Assembly (NCBI GenBank): GCA_046348365.1 | Contig: JAXMEL010000004.1 | Location: 1 to 64,000, forward strand | Length of the DNA: 64,000 nucleotides | Source of the DNA: JAEUPI01 sp046348365 | GTDB taxonomy: Bacteria > Pseudomonadota > Gammaproteobacteria > Burkholderiales > Burkholderiaceae_C | Direction: 5' to 3' | Shown here: in pieces, positions 24,698-33,162 of the stretch | Layout of the letters: every line of letters begins with the position of its first letter | Numbering within the stretch: position 1 is the stretch's first letter | Translations under genes and position numbers: made by a program | The notes under the pieces: model-generated | Database searches by the model: none | Told to the model about the DNA's origin: nothing | Seen by the model: only the letters and a program-made list of their open reading frames with translations

Positions 24698-25761
24698 GCT
24701 GCGGGCGCAGCGGCCGGCCCCGTGCCGAGCCAATCGCGGACCATCGCGACGACCGCCTCGAGGTCGAGTGATGGCATGCGCACGACCCGACATGGCTGCT
24801 GCATGTTCTGCACCTTGTTGTTCGGATCGATGTAGCCGTCGATGATCGCGGCGAGCGATTCGAGCGTGCGCCCCGCGGCATCGAGCGAATCCCACTGTTG
24901 GACTTGCGTGCGCGAAGGAGGCAGCGCGGAAGCGCTAAAGGCCTCGATCAGACTCGACACCGAGGTCTGCATCGCCTGCGTTCGATCGAGCCACGCGCGT
25001 GCACGCTCGGCCAGGGGCACTTCGAGCCGGACTGACTCGCAGCGCTCGATCGCATCGCGCAGCGCGGCCGGGAGCACGAGGCCGTCGAGCGGCGCAGGGC
25101 CAGAGCGCACCCAGATCGGTAGTTCAGGATCGAATCGGCGCAGGCGGTCGAGCAACTGCGTGTCGAACGCGGCCTGCGACGGCGCCGAGTCGGCGCGCAG
25201 CGTGAGGCCGGGAACCAGGTGCTGGCCTGCCAGCTCCGAGATGTCGAGAACCTGCTGTCCCTGCTTCGCGAGCACGCCGAGAAAACAGCAGAGGCCGCTG
25301 ACCGGCGGTGCGAGCAGGCGCCGGAAGCGCAGCGCGCGTGGCAAGACAGTGAGACCGGCGTCGACCCATTTGCGATAGTTGCCCCAGCCGCCACCAAGAA
25401 CATCGACGCGGAAGCCGGCGCGCCTCAACGGCGATGCCCACGCCTCACTGTCGAGCCCGCCACGGTCGCAGTAGACGAGCACCAAGTCGTCACGCGACAG
25501 CGGCTTGATCCTGTCGGCCAACTCGTAGGGCATCGCCAAGCCGCGCTCGGCGACGCTCATCGGCGCAGGTGTATCGGCGCTTGACGAGAGACAGGAACCG
25601 CCCGCCGATGGCACGGGGACGCTGACCGCGCCGGGAATGTGATCGTCCAAGAACGCCTCGGGACGTCTCGCGTCGATCACAAGCGCGTACAGGCTGAAGT
25701 CCTGAATCTCCATCTGGTGCGGATGCACCAGCGCGCCTTGAGACGCCAGTGAAGCGGGCAT
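24694..25761 (-). CDS. MnmH/SelU-like rhodanese protein lacking the P-loop
   Basis: A 355-residue protein with the layout of tRNA 2-selenouridine synthase. The N-terminal rhodanese domain contains FSLYALVIDARRPEAFLDDHIPGAVSVP and the active-site loop VLVYCDRGGLDSEAW with the catalytic Cys, then LGGGWGNYRKWVDAG. The C-terminal half aligns in order with the ATPase domain of MnmH (GQQVLDISELAGQHL, SQAAFDTQLLDRLRRFDPELPIWV, LPAALRDAIERCESVRLEVPLAERARAWLDR). The site where MnmH has GxTGxGKT reads PVSGLCCFLGVL, so the nucleotide-binding loop is gone. It may have a different role, perhaps sulfur transfer alone. It faces the LuxR-type gene and diverges from the secretion operon. Confidence 0.72.
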   Translation of the reverse strand: MPASLASQGALVHPHQMEIQDFSLYALVIDARRPEAFLDDHIPGAVSVPVPSAGGSCLSSSADTPAPMSVAERGLAMPYELADRIKPLSRDDLVLVYCDRGGLDSEAWASPLRRAGFRVDVLGGGWGNYRKWVDAGLTVLPRALRFRRLLAPPVSGLCCFLGVLAKQGQQVLDISELAGQHLVPGLTLRADSAPSQAAFDTQLLDRLRRFDPELPIWVRSGPAPLDGLVLPAALRDAIERCESVRLEVPLAERARAWLDRTQAMQTSVSSLIEAFSASALPPSRTQVQQWDSLDAAGRTLESLAAIIDGYIDPNNKVQNMQQPCRVVRMPSLDLEAVVAMVRDWLGTGPAAAPAA

Positions 25762-25907
25762 CGGTAAGGACCTGCGTGCGTCGTGCTGGAAATCGGCCCA
25801 AATCCAGCGCCGGGCCGGCGGGTTTTCGCTCCTAGAGTGACTTCACGGTGCTCGCTGAGATGCGCTTGACGCCTCCCCCCAGCGCCCCGTTGATCGAGGA
25901 CGACACC

Positions 25908-26501
25908 ATGGACAGCCGCTTGAATGTAGACCCCTCGCCCCCTCGTGCCAAGCGGGGCAGTGCGACAGGGGGAACGATCCGTCGCTGGACCGTGATGCAT
26001 GCAGCGGGCTGGTGGCTGGCGGGCCTGGCTGCGCTGGCGCCCACGCCAGCGCGCGCGGTCGATGGCTGTCTCGTGCTGCTGTGCCTCGCGGCACCTGATT
26101 GGCGCGCGATCCCGCAGTGCGTTTCGCCGGTGCGCCAGCTCTTCCGCGACCTCGCGCGCGGCAAGCCGTTCCCGACTTGCTCGATGTCCGGCGCCGGCAA
26201 TGCGGCCGGCAACCAATGGACGAGTGCCCCCGCCTTCTGCCCGCCGCAGTACACGCGTGTCTTCGAGGGCGAGAGCGGTCCTGTGTACAGCTGCGACTAC
26301 GGCGCCTGCATCAGCGTCTCGATCAACGGCAGCCTGTTCTCCCGGACGTGGTGGAACTTCGGCGGCGAGACGGTCACCGAGTTCACGCCCGCCGCGAAGG
26401 CGCAGTTGGGCACCTGGAGCACGCGCTTCGACGACGACTACGCGCGCTGGCTTGCGATGCAGCCGCCGCCGGCGCCCGTGGACCCGAACCCGGGCTCGTG
26501 A
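25908..26501 (+). CDS. Secreted protein of unknown function, first gene of the T4SS operon
   Basis: About 197 residues. A late hydrophobic segment ending in AGLAALAPTPARA then VDG fits a signal peptide with a long N-terminal extension, so a start at the ATG at 25993 (HAAGWWLAG) is an alternative to 25908. The mature part has eight or so Cys residues (CLVLLCLAAPDW, CVSPVR, TCSMSG, FCPPQY, SCDYGACISVS), pointing to disulfides in the periplasm. It overlaps the VirB1 gene by 4 bases and so belongs to the type IV secretion operon. No family is recognised; proteins in this place in related elements are often unassigned pilus or channel accessories. Confidence 0.6.
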   Translation: MDSRLNVDPSPPRAKRGSATGGTIRRWTVMHAAGWWLAGLAALAPTPARAVDGCLVLLCLAAPDWRAIPQCVSPVRQLFRDLARGKPFPTCSMSGAGNAAGNQWTSAPAFCPPQYTRVFEGESGPVYSCDYGACISVSINGSLFSRTWWNFGGETVTEFTPAAKAQLGTWSTRFDDDYARWLAMQPPPAPVDPNPGS

Positions 26502-26992
26502 TCGTGAGCGCGCTGGTCCTTTCCACGCTGCTGGCAGCCTGCGCGCCGCAGATCCACCCGGCGACCGCCTCGGCGCTGATTGCCGTGGAGAGCGCCGGCA
26601 ATCCCTACGCGATCGGCGTTGTCGGCGGTGCGCTGGTGCGGCAGCCGACGAACTGGCGCGAGGCCATTGCGACTGCGCGGGCCCTGCGGGCCCAAGGCTG
26701 GAACTTCAGCGTGGGCCTCGCACAGATCAACCTGCACAACCTCGACAGGCTGGGCCTGACGCTCGAGACTGCCTTCGACCCCTGCGCGAACCTGCGCGCC
26801 ATGCAGGCCGTGCTCGGTGAGTGCTTCGACGCCGGCCAAGTCGGTCGCGCCGACGCCGTGCGGCTGCGCGACGCGCTGTCCTGCTACTACAGCGGCAACT
26901 TCAGCACCGGCTATCGCCACGGATACGTGCGCAAGGTCGTGCTGGCGTCGGCTGCGCCTTCACCCCTCCCGATCCGCAAGGAGCCATCGTGA
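26498..26992 (+). CDS. virB1: VirB1-like lytic transglycosylase
   Basis: About 164 residues from GTG at 26498, overlapping the previous stop. A signal peptide (VLSTLLAACA) leads to an SLT fold with the catalytic Glu in LIAVESAGNPYAIGVV, the motif NFSVGLAQINLHNL and LSCYYSGNFSTGYRHGYVRKV. VirB1 enzymes open the peptidoglycan so the type IV channel can be assembled. Its stop overlaps the virB2 start. The gene is complete and keeps its active-site Glu. Confidence 0.88.
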   Translation: MIVSALVLSTLLAACAPQIHPATASALIAVESAGNPYAIGVVGGALVRQPTNWREAIATARALRAQGWNFSVGLAQINLHNLDRLGLTLETAFDPCANLRAMQAVLGECFDAGQVGRADAVRLRDALSCYYSGNFSTGYRHGYVRKVVLASAAPSPLPIRKEPS

Positions 26993-27288
26993 ACCAACCC
27001 GCACGTTCGACGCACACCTCCGCGCTCCCGGCAAACCTGCTCGCAGGGCTCGCACTCGCCTTGCCGTTACTGGCCTCGGCGCAAGGCTTCGACAAGATCA
27101 ACACCACGGTCACCAACGTCAACACGATCCTGGTCACGATCTCGATCGCGGTGGTGACCATCGCGATCATCTGGGCCGGCTTCAAGATGATCTTCCAGGG
27201 CGCGCGCCTGGCCGACGTGGCGAACGTGCTGATCGGCGGCACGCTCGTCGGCGGTGCCGCGGCCTTCGCCAGCTACATCGTGACCTGA
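26989..27288 (+). CDS. virB2: VirB2-like pilin
   Basis: A 99-residue pilin precursor. A signal peptide (LLAGLALALPLLASAQG) is followed by two hydrophobic helices joined by a short polar loop (ILVTISIAVVTIAIIWAGFKMIF, then VANVLIGGTLVGGAAAFASYIV), the standard VirB2/TrbC fold. The GTG start at 26989 is preceded by AAGGAG and overlaps the virB1 stop. It forms the pilus of the conjugative apparatus. virB3 follows after nine bases. Confidence 0.9.
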   Translation: MNQPARSTHTSALPANLLAGLALALPLLASAQGFDKINTTVTNVNTILVTISIAVVTIAIIWAGFKMIFQGARLADVANVLIGGTLVGGAAAFASYIVT

Positions 27289-27297
27289 GGGCGCGCC

Positions 27298-27633
27298 GTG
27301 GTGCTGCACGAAGCCATCTACAAGGGCGCGACCCGTCCTGCGATGAAGCTCGGCATCCCGCTCGTGCCGCTGGTCGTGCTGTTCGGTCTCGGCATGCTGC
27401 TGTCGATCTGGGGCGGCATCCTGGTCAGCGGCTGGGTCGTCCTCGCCGTCGTGCTCGCCATCGGTCCGGCGCTCGGGTGGATGCGCTTCGTCACCCGCAA
27501 GGACGACCAGCGGTTCCGGCAGATGTTCCTGGCCGCCAAGCTGCGCCTGCACGACCGCAATCGTCGCTTCTGGCACGCGCGCAGCTACGCGCCGACCCTT
27601 TACCGTGGAGCCCGTGATGCTTGGCATGCGTGA
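27298..27633 (+). CDS. virB3: VirB3-like inner-membrane protein
   Basis: A 111-residue protein with one long hydrophobic hairpin (KLGIPLVPLVVLFGLGMLLSIW, then VLAVVLAIGPALGWM) after the conserved start YKGATRPAMKLGIP and a charged tail (TRKDDQRFRQMFLAAKLR). VirB3 helps to place VirB4 at the membrane. Start at GTG 27298, nine bases after the virB2 stop. Its end overlaps the virB4 start region, so the order virB2-B3-B4 is tightly coupled. Confidence 0.88.
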   Translation: MVLHEAIYKGATRPAMKLGIPLVPLVVLFGLGMLLSIWGGILVSGWVVLAVVLAIGPALGWMRFVTRKDDQRFRQMFLAAKLRLHDRNRRFWHARSYAPTLYRGARDAWHA

Positions 27634-30109
27634 AGCGACGCTGCGGCGAGCCTCCGACCGGTCGATGCCGAACCGACCGGCGCTGTGGGACCTAGCCCGC
27701 CACGAGAACCCGCTCGCGCGCTTCGTGCCGTTCTCGTCGCTGATCAGCCCGCACGACGTGATCACGCGCGGCGGCGACCTCCTGAGGGTCTGGCGCCTCG
27801 ACGGCGTGCCCTTCGAGTGCGCCGACGAGCACCTGATCGCCGAGCGGCACGAGGCGCTGTGCAGCCTGCTGCGCAATCTCGCCGGCGGTCAGTGGGCCGT
27901 CTGGACCCATCGCCTTCATCGCCAGGTGACCGACGCGCTCACCGAACCGCCGGCGGGCTTCGCCCGCGATCTCTCCCGCACGTACTACGCGCGCATCGCC
28001 ACGCGGCCGATGATGAGCAACGAGCTCTACCTCACGCTGGTCTATCGGCCGAACGTCTCGCGCGTCAGCCGGGCGCTGCGCTCGACCGCGCGCAGCCGCG
28101 AAGAGATCGCGGCGGCGCAGGCCGACGCGCTGCGCGTGATGGCCGAGAAGTCGGCGCTGGTCGAGCGGACGCTGCGTGGCTTCGGGCCGGAGCTGCTCGG
28201 CGCGCGAAGGCACGGCGGTCGCCCGTACAGCGAAGTCGCCGAGTTCCTCGGCTACCTCGTCAACGGCCGTTGGCGCAGCGTTCCCCTCGAAGCCGGCGCG
28301 CTGTACCGCACGCTGCCGACGACCCGGCTGTCCTTCGGCGCCGACAAGCTCGAGCTGCGCTGTGGCGACGAGCGCCGCTACGCGGCCCTGGTGGACATCA
28401 AGGAGTACGCCGATGCCGTCGAGCCCGGCATCCTGAACGCGCTGCTCTACGAAGCCAGCGAGTTCATCGAGACCCAGAGCTTCTCGATCCTGCCGCGGCG
28501 CGAGGCGATGCGCGCGCTCGAACTCCAGCGCGACCAGCTGATCGCGAGTGACGACGTGGTCGCGAGCCAGGTGGCCGAGATGGACGTGGCACTGAACGAA
28601 CTCGGCGACGGCCAGTTCTGCATGGGCGAATACCACTACAGCCTGGTCGTCTTCGGCCAGGCCGGCGAGCACGGCGTCGCCGACGCCGGCCGCCGGGCGG
28701 CGCAGGCGATCGGCGCGGTCGGCGAAGCGTCGAGCCTCCAGATGGCGCCGGTGGACCTGGTCGCCGACGCCGCCTGGTTCGCGCAGTGGCCGGGCAACTG
28801 GCAGTGGCGGCCGCGGGACGCGAAGCTCTCGTCACGCGCCTTCGCGGCGCTGGCCGCGGGCCACAACTTCCCGCGTGGGAAGCGCGACGGCAATCCCTGG
28901 GGCGAGGCGCTAGCGCTGATGCGCACGCCGTCCGGGCAGCCCTTCTACCTGAACCTGCACGTCAGCCCGGAAGGCGAGGACTCGGCCGACCAGAAGCTGC
29001 CGGGCAACACGCTCATCATCGGCTCGACCGGCGTCGGCAAGACGACGCTCGAGATGTTCCTGCTGACGCTGACGCGGAAGTGGCAGCCGGCGCCGCGCCT
29101 CGTGCTCTTCGATCTTGACCGAGGCTGTGAGATCGCCATGCGGGCACTGGGCGGTCGGTACCTCACGCTCGAAGCCGGCAAGCCGACGCGTCTCAACCCG
29201 CTGCAGAAGGAGCCGACGCCCGCGCGCCTCCAGTTCTGGGAGCAGCTCCTACGCACCTGCATCGAGACCCCGGCGCTGCCGCTGATGCCGGCGGACGAGC
29301 GGGCCATCGCCGATGCGGTCAAGGCCGTCGCGATGATGCCGGCGGCCTTGCGACGCTTCTCGACGCTGCGGCAGAACCTGCCGAAGTCAGGCGAGAACAG
29401 CCTGTACGAGCGGCTCGGCCGCTGGTGCCAGGGCGGCGCGCTCGGGTGGGTGTTCGACGAGGCGGATGACCAGCTCGGCGACCTGCAAGCGGCCGCCATC
29501 ATCGGCTTCGACACCAGCGAGTTCCTCGACCTGCCCGAGGTCCGCACGCCGGTCATGCTGTACCTGCTGCAGGTGATGGAAGAGCTGGTCAACGGCGAGC
29601 GGCTCATCTACGTGATCTCCGAGTTCTGGAAGGCGCTCGACCACCCGATCTTCAGCGACTTCGCCAAGCAGAAGCAGAAGACGATCCGCAAGCAGAACGG
29701 GCTGGGCATCTTCGACACGCAGAGCCCGTCGGACGTGCTGCGCCACCCGATCGGCCGCACGATGGTCGAGCAGAGCGTGACGAAGATCTTCCTCGCCAAC
29801 CCCGAGGCGGTGCGCGAGGAGTACGTCGAAGGCTTCGGGCTCAGCCAAGCCGAGTACGAGATCGTGCGCAGCCTCGGCAGCCAGGGCGGCCGGCGCTTCC
29901 TGGTCAAGCAGGGGCACGCCAGTTCGATCTGCGAGCTCGACCTGTCGGGCATGGACGACTTCATCACCGTGCTGTCGGCGACCACGGACAACGTGGCGCT
30001 GCTCGACGAGGTGCGCGGACGACACGGCAACGATCCGTTTCAGTGGCTTCCCGTGCTGCTGTGCGAGGTTCAGGATCGCAAGTCCCGAACCTCGAGGAGA
30101 GCGGCATGA
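27617..30109 (+). CDS. virB4: VirB4-like conjugation ATPase
   Basis: About 830 residues. An N-terminal domain (LARHENPLARFVPFSSLISPHDVITR) is followed by the motor domain with Walker A GSTGVGKTTLEM near 469 and Walker B YVISEFWKALDHPIF, where the usual Asp/Glu pair reads SEFWK. VirB4 energises assembly of the pilus and translocation. The ATG at 27617 has GGAG before it; a GTG at 27605 is possible. The end overlaps the next gene by 4 bases. A second, diverged copy stands at the right edge of the window on the other strand. Confidence 0.93.
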   Translation: MLGMREATLRRASDRSMPNRPALWDLARHENPLARFVPFSSLISPHDVITRGGDLLRVWRLDGVPFECADEHLIAERHEALCSLLRNLAGGQWAVWTHRLHRQVTDALTEPPAGFARDLSRTYYARIATRPMMSNELYLTLVYRPNVSRVSRALRSTARSREEIAAAQADALRVMAEKSALVERTLRGFGPELLGARRHGGRPYSEVAEFLGYLVNGRWRSVPLEAGALYRTLPTTRLSFGADKLELRCGDERRYAALVDIKEYADAVEPGILNALLYEASEFIETQSFSILPRREAMRALELQRDQLIASDDVVASQVAEMDVALNELGDGQFCMGEYHYSLVVFGQAGEHGVADAGRRAAQAIGAVGEASSLQMAPVDLVADAAWFAQWPGNWQWRPRDAKLSSRAFAALAAGHNFPRGKRDGNPWGEALALMRTPSGQPFYLNLHVSPEGEDSADQKLPGNTLIIGSTGVGKTTLEMFLLTLTRKWQPAPRLVLFDLDRGCEIAMRALGGRYLTLEAGKPTRLNPLQKEPTPARLQFWEQLLRTCIETPALPLMPADERAIADAVKAVAMMPAALRRFSTLRQNLPKSGENSLYERLGRWCQGGALGWVFDEADDQLGDLQAAAIIGFDTSEFLDLPEVRTPVMLYLLQVMEELVNGERLIYVISEFWKALDHPIFSDFAKQKQKTIRKQNGLGIFDTQSPSDVLRHPIGRTMVEQSVTKIFLANPEAVREEYVEGFGLSQAEYEIVRSLGSQGGRRFLVKQGHASSICELDLSGMDDFITVLSATTDNVALLDEVRGRHGNDPFQWLPVLLCEVQDRKSRTSRRAA

Positions 30110-30513
30110 AGCTCGTTCAGTTCATTCTGGTGGCCGTGTTGTCGGCCGGTGCGCCCGTCAGCGCAATGGCGCAGTACGTCAAGGGCAACGAGGCCGTGCG
30201 CGTGCTGGCCGATGGGACGAAGAAGGTCGAGACGCCGCCTCTTCCTTCGGTGCCGCTTGGAAAGGTCTGCCCCGCAGCGCAGGCTGGATGCACCGGCGGC
30301 GGCTGGAAGATGCTGGAGACCGACTCCGGCCTCATGGAATGCACCGAGGTGTTCGCCCGGCCGGGAACCTGTCGTCCTTCCACTTATGGCGCGGAAAAGC
30401 GGTCGCGTAGCTGGATCGTGAAGTCGCGAGGACAGTGGATGCAGTGCCAGTTGCCGGACCTTTCCGGCAAGTGCGTAAGCCTGACGAGCTTGCCGATCAG
30501 CGCAGTGCAGTAG
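30106..30513 (+). CDS. Small secreted protein conserved between virB4 and virB6
   Basis: A 135-residue protein with a signal peptide (FILVAVLSAGAPVSAMAQ) and six or so Cys in the mature part (KVCPAAQAGC, LMECTEVFARPGTCRPS, WMQCQLPDLSGKC). The ATG overlaps the virB4 stop (ATGA). The second secretion operon has the same gene in the same place (61169-61576), with all the Cys and the motifs YVKGNEAVRVL / FVKGNEAVKLM retained, so it is a real part of this T4SS class. Perhaps a periplasmic pilus or outer-membrane complex component; no VirB7 gene is otherwise seen. Not recognised as any named family. Confidence 0.65.
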   Translation: MKLVQFILVAVLSAGAPVSAMAQYVKGNEAVRVLADGTKKVETPPLPSVPLGKVCPAAQAGCTGGGWKMLETDSGLMECTEVFARPGTCRPSTYGAEKRSRSWIVKSRGQWMQCQLPDLSGKCVSLTSLPISAVQ

Positions 30514-30521
30514 GAGTCGCG

Positions 30522-31625
30522 ATGTTTGCCTGGGTCGGTTCTCAGTTCGATGCTCTTCTCAACACCTACGTTCTCGGTGTCGTGAGCTCGCTGATGACCG
30601 GCATCGCACCGATCGCGCTGACCGCGATGACGCTTTGGGTCGCGTTCTACGGTTGGGCGGTCCTGCGGAACGAGGTGTCCGAGACCGTGCCGGTGTTCCT
30701 CTGGAAGGTGTTCAAGATCGGCTTGGTTCTGGCGTTCGCGCTTCAGTCTGGCTTCTACATCGCAAACGTGGCCGATACCGCAAACGCACTGGCGACGGGA
30801 GTAGCGACCACCTTCCTGCCGTCCGGCGCCGACCCGATGACGATCACGTCGCCATACGTTCTTCTCGACACGTTCAACGACAAGGCAAGTCAGCTCACGC
30901 TGGACCTGCTGAAGGACGCCGGCATCATGCGGCTCGATCTGCTGTTCGCTGCGGTGGTCTGCTCGATTGGGAACGTCGTGTTCCTGTGCATCGCACTCTT
31001 CGTGGTCACGCTGGCCAAGCTGGTCCTGACGTTCGTCATCGCGGTCGGCCCGCTGTTCATCCTGTGCCTTGCGTTCAGGCCAACCGCCAGGTTCTTCGAC
31101 AGCTGGCTCTCGATGCTGTTGAACGCTGTCGTACTGGCATGGTTCGCGTTCTTCGCGCTCGGTCTGAGTGCGTTCATGGGCGAGGCACTTGTACAGGCCG
31201 TTCAAGTGAATGGTGGCTTCCTCGGCCCGACCTTCAACGTCGTCGGCGAGAGCCTGAAGTACTGCGTCGTGATGATCCTCATGGCGATCATCTGCTTCCA
31301 GGCCCCGAGCCTCGCTGCGGCGCTGACCGGCGGTGCCGTCGTGCAGCAGGGCATCCAGATGATCCAGAACGCGCTCATGGTCTCGGGCCTTCGTTCCGCC
31401 GCATCCGCGCGGTCTGGCGCGGCAGGGACGGCGGCTGGCGGCGTGGTCCGCGCCGGCACCGGTCTTCCCTACGCAGCCGGACGTGCGACTGTGGCCACCG
31501 CGTCGGCTGGCTCGCGCTTCGCCGGTGCCGTCGCCACGCAGGGCGCACGCGCCGCGCGAGTCGCGGCCTACAGGCTCGCCGCCTTACGCGGCATGTCCGG
31601 CGGCCGATCAGGCGGCACGTCCTGA
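30522..31625 (+). CDS. virB6: VirB6-like polytopic membrane protein
   Basis: A 367-residue protein with about six membrane helices (MTGIAPIALTAMTLWVAFYGWAVL, VFKIGLVLAFALQSGFYI, VVFLCIALFVVTLAKLVLTFVIAVGPLFILCLAF, VVLAWFAFFALGLSAFM, YCVVMILMAIICFQA) and a Gly/Ala-rich cytosolic tail. The order helices-then-tail and the central RPTARFFDSWLSMLLNAVV are those of TrbL/VirB6. AGGAG precedes the ATG. VirB6 forms part of the inner-membrane channel. The base composition seems a little lower in GC than in its neighbours, the only gene in the operon where this is visible by eye. Confidence 0.9.
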   Translation: MFAWVGSQFDALLNTYVLGVVSSLMTGIAPIALTAMTLWVAFYGWAVLRNEVSETVPVFLWKVFKIGLVLAFALQSGFYIANVADTANALATGVATTFLPSGADPMTITSPYVLLDTFNDKASQLTLDLLKDAGIMRLDLLFAAVVCSIGNVVFLCIALFVVTLAKLVLTFVIAVGPLFILCLAFRPTARFFDSWLSMLLNAVVLAWFAFFALGLSAFMGEALVQAVQVNGGFLGPTFNVVGESLKYCVVMILMAIICFQAPSLAAALTGGAVVQQGIQMIQNALMVSGLRSAASARSGAAGTAAGGVVRAGTGLPYAAGRATVATASAGSRFAGAVATQGARAARVAAYRLAALRGMSGGRSGGTS

Positions 31626-31652
31626 CTTCTCTCCCACACTCAAGGAGGCCCT

Positions 31653-32348
31653 ATGCACAAGCTGCTCCGCATCCCCGCCGCGCTCTTGCTCGCCGGCGCC
31701 GTCTCGACGACCCAAGCCGCCGGCATCCCGGTGATCGACGTCGCCAACCTGGTCCAGACGATCCAGCAGGTGATCAACGACATCACCAAGATCCAGAACC
31801 AGGTGCAGCAGATCACCCAGTTGCAGAACCAACTCGCCAGCATCAACGGCATGCGCAACCTGGGCAACGTGTTCAACAGCCCGCTGCTGCGCAACTACGT
31901 CCCGGCTGAGGCGTACACGGTGGTCAACGCCGTCAACACCGGCGGCTACTCCGGCCTCAACGGCACGGCCAAGGCGCTGCGTGATGCGTCGATGATCTAC
32001 AACTGCATGGACCTCACGGGCGACGATCGGCTGCGCTGCCAGGCCGTGCTCGCCCAGCCGTACCAGCAGAAGGGCCTGCTGCAGGACGCGATGACGGCCG
32101 CTGCCGGCCGCCTCTCGCAAATCCAGTCGTTGATGAACCAGATCAACGCCACCACCGACCAGAAGGCGGTGCAGGAGATCCAGGCCCGCATCGGCGCGGA
32201 GAACGCGCTGCTGGCCCACGAGGCCACACAGCTCCAGATGCTGCTCGGCATGGCCGACAGCGAAGAGCGCATCGCCCGGTCACGCGACCGCGAACGCCAG
32301 TACCAGATGCTCGGCCGCAGCGGCCGCATCGCCGACTACCTGCCGTAG
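31653..32348 (+). CDS. virB5: VirB5-like minor pilin
   Basis: A 231-residue periplasmic protein with a signal peptide (LLRIPAALLLAGAVSTTQAAG), then a long helical body with heptads of Gln/Asn (IQQVINDITKIQNQVQQITQLQNQLASINGMRNLGNVF) and a Cys pair (YNCMDLTG, LRCQAVL). This is the P-type VirB5/TrbJ-like fold, the pilus-tip adhesin of conjugation systems. AAGGAGG lies right before the ATG. The order virB6-virB5 is inverted compared with the Agrobacterium operon. Confidence 0.88.
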   Translation: MHKLLRIPAALLLAGAVSTTQAAGIPVIDVANLVQTIQQVINDITKIQNQVQQITQLQNQLASINGMRNLGNVFNSPLLRNYVPAEAYTVVNAVNTGGYSGLNGTAKALRDASMIYNCMDLTGDDRLRCQAVLAQPYQQKGLLQDAMTAAAGRLSQIQSLMNQINATTDQKAVQEIQARIGAENALLAHEATQLQMLLGMADSEERIARSRDRERQYQMLGRSGRIADYLP

Positions 32349-32361
32349 CGAAGAGGTTTCC

Positions 32362-33162
32362 ATGAGTGCTGTTCTGAGGGCCGGCCGCCCGCCGGTCGAA
32401 GCTGCTGCATTGTCCGGATCGGTCGAGCGTGGCCGTAGCGGCAAGACCGGAGAGAGCAACGAGCCCTTCGACGTTAACCGCGCCTGGGAACAGGATCGCG
32501 CCGTGATGCTAGAGCGTTCGGAGCGCCGCGCCTGGTGGGTCGCGGGCGCCGGCGCGCTGCTCGGCCTGATCGGCATCGCGGCGGTGTTCGCGCAAGGCCC
32601 GCTGCGCCGCGTCGTCGAGATTCCGATCGTGGTCGATCGCGTCACCGGTGAAGCCACCGTGCAGCAGCGACTGAGCGTCGAGACGATCCCGCCGCTGGAG
32701 GCGCTCGACAAGCACAACCTCGCCACCTTCGTCCGCGCCCGCGAGGGCTACAGCTGGATGTGGCTGCAGCGCGACTTCGACCAGGTGGCACGCATGGCGG
32801 TGCCGGCGGTGTTCACCGACTACAACCGGCTCTTCGAGGGCGACGGCGCGCTGCAGAAGAAGCTCGGCGCGGCCGAGGAATGGCGCATCCAGGTCGTCGG
32901 GGTGCGGCTGCTCGCCGAGGGCCGGCCGGGAAACAAGGGCGAAGGCACGGTCACCTACGACAAGGTGGTCCGCCTGACTGACCGCAACCTGCCCGAGATC
33001 ACGACGCGGCACGTTGCAAGCGTCGTGTACCAGTACCAGCCGAAGGTGCTTGCCAAGGAGCGTGACCGGCTCGAGAACCCGTTCGGCTTTGTCGTGACGG
33101 CGTACCGCTCCGACCCGGAGATCAACACCACGCCGGCAGCGGCGGGAGCGGCCAAGCCATGA
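32362..33162 (+). CDS. virB8: VirB8-like inner-membrane protein
   Basis: A 266-residue bitopic protein: a cytosolic N terminus, a membrane helix (WWVAGAGALLGLIGIAAVFA) and a periplasmic NTF2-like domain (VETIPPLEALDKHNLATFVRAREGYSWMWLQRDFDQVARMA, ending LENPFGFVVTAYRSDPEI). VirB8 bridges the inner-membrane and core complexes and interacts with VirB9 and VirB10, which follow immediately. The stop overlaps the virB9 start by 4 bases. Confidence 0.92.
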   Translation: MSAVLRAGRPPVEAAALSGSVERGRSGKTGESNEPFDVNRAWEQDRAVMLERSERRAWWVAGAGALLGLIGIAAVFAQGPLRRVVEIPIVVDRVTGEATVQQRLSVETIPPLEALDKHNLATFVRAREGYSWMWLQRDFDQVARMAVPAVFTDYNRLFEGDGALQKKLGAAEEWRIQVVGVRLLAEGRPGNKGEGTVTYDKVVRLTDRNLPEITTRHVASVVYQYQPKVLAKERDRLENPFGFVVTAYRSDPEINTTPAAAGAAKP

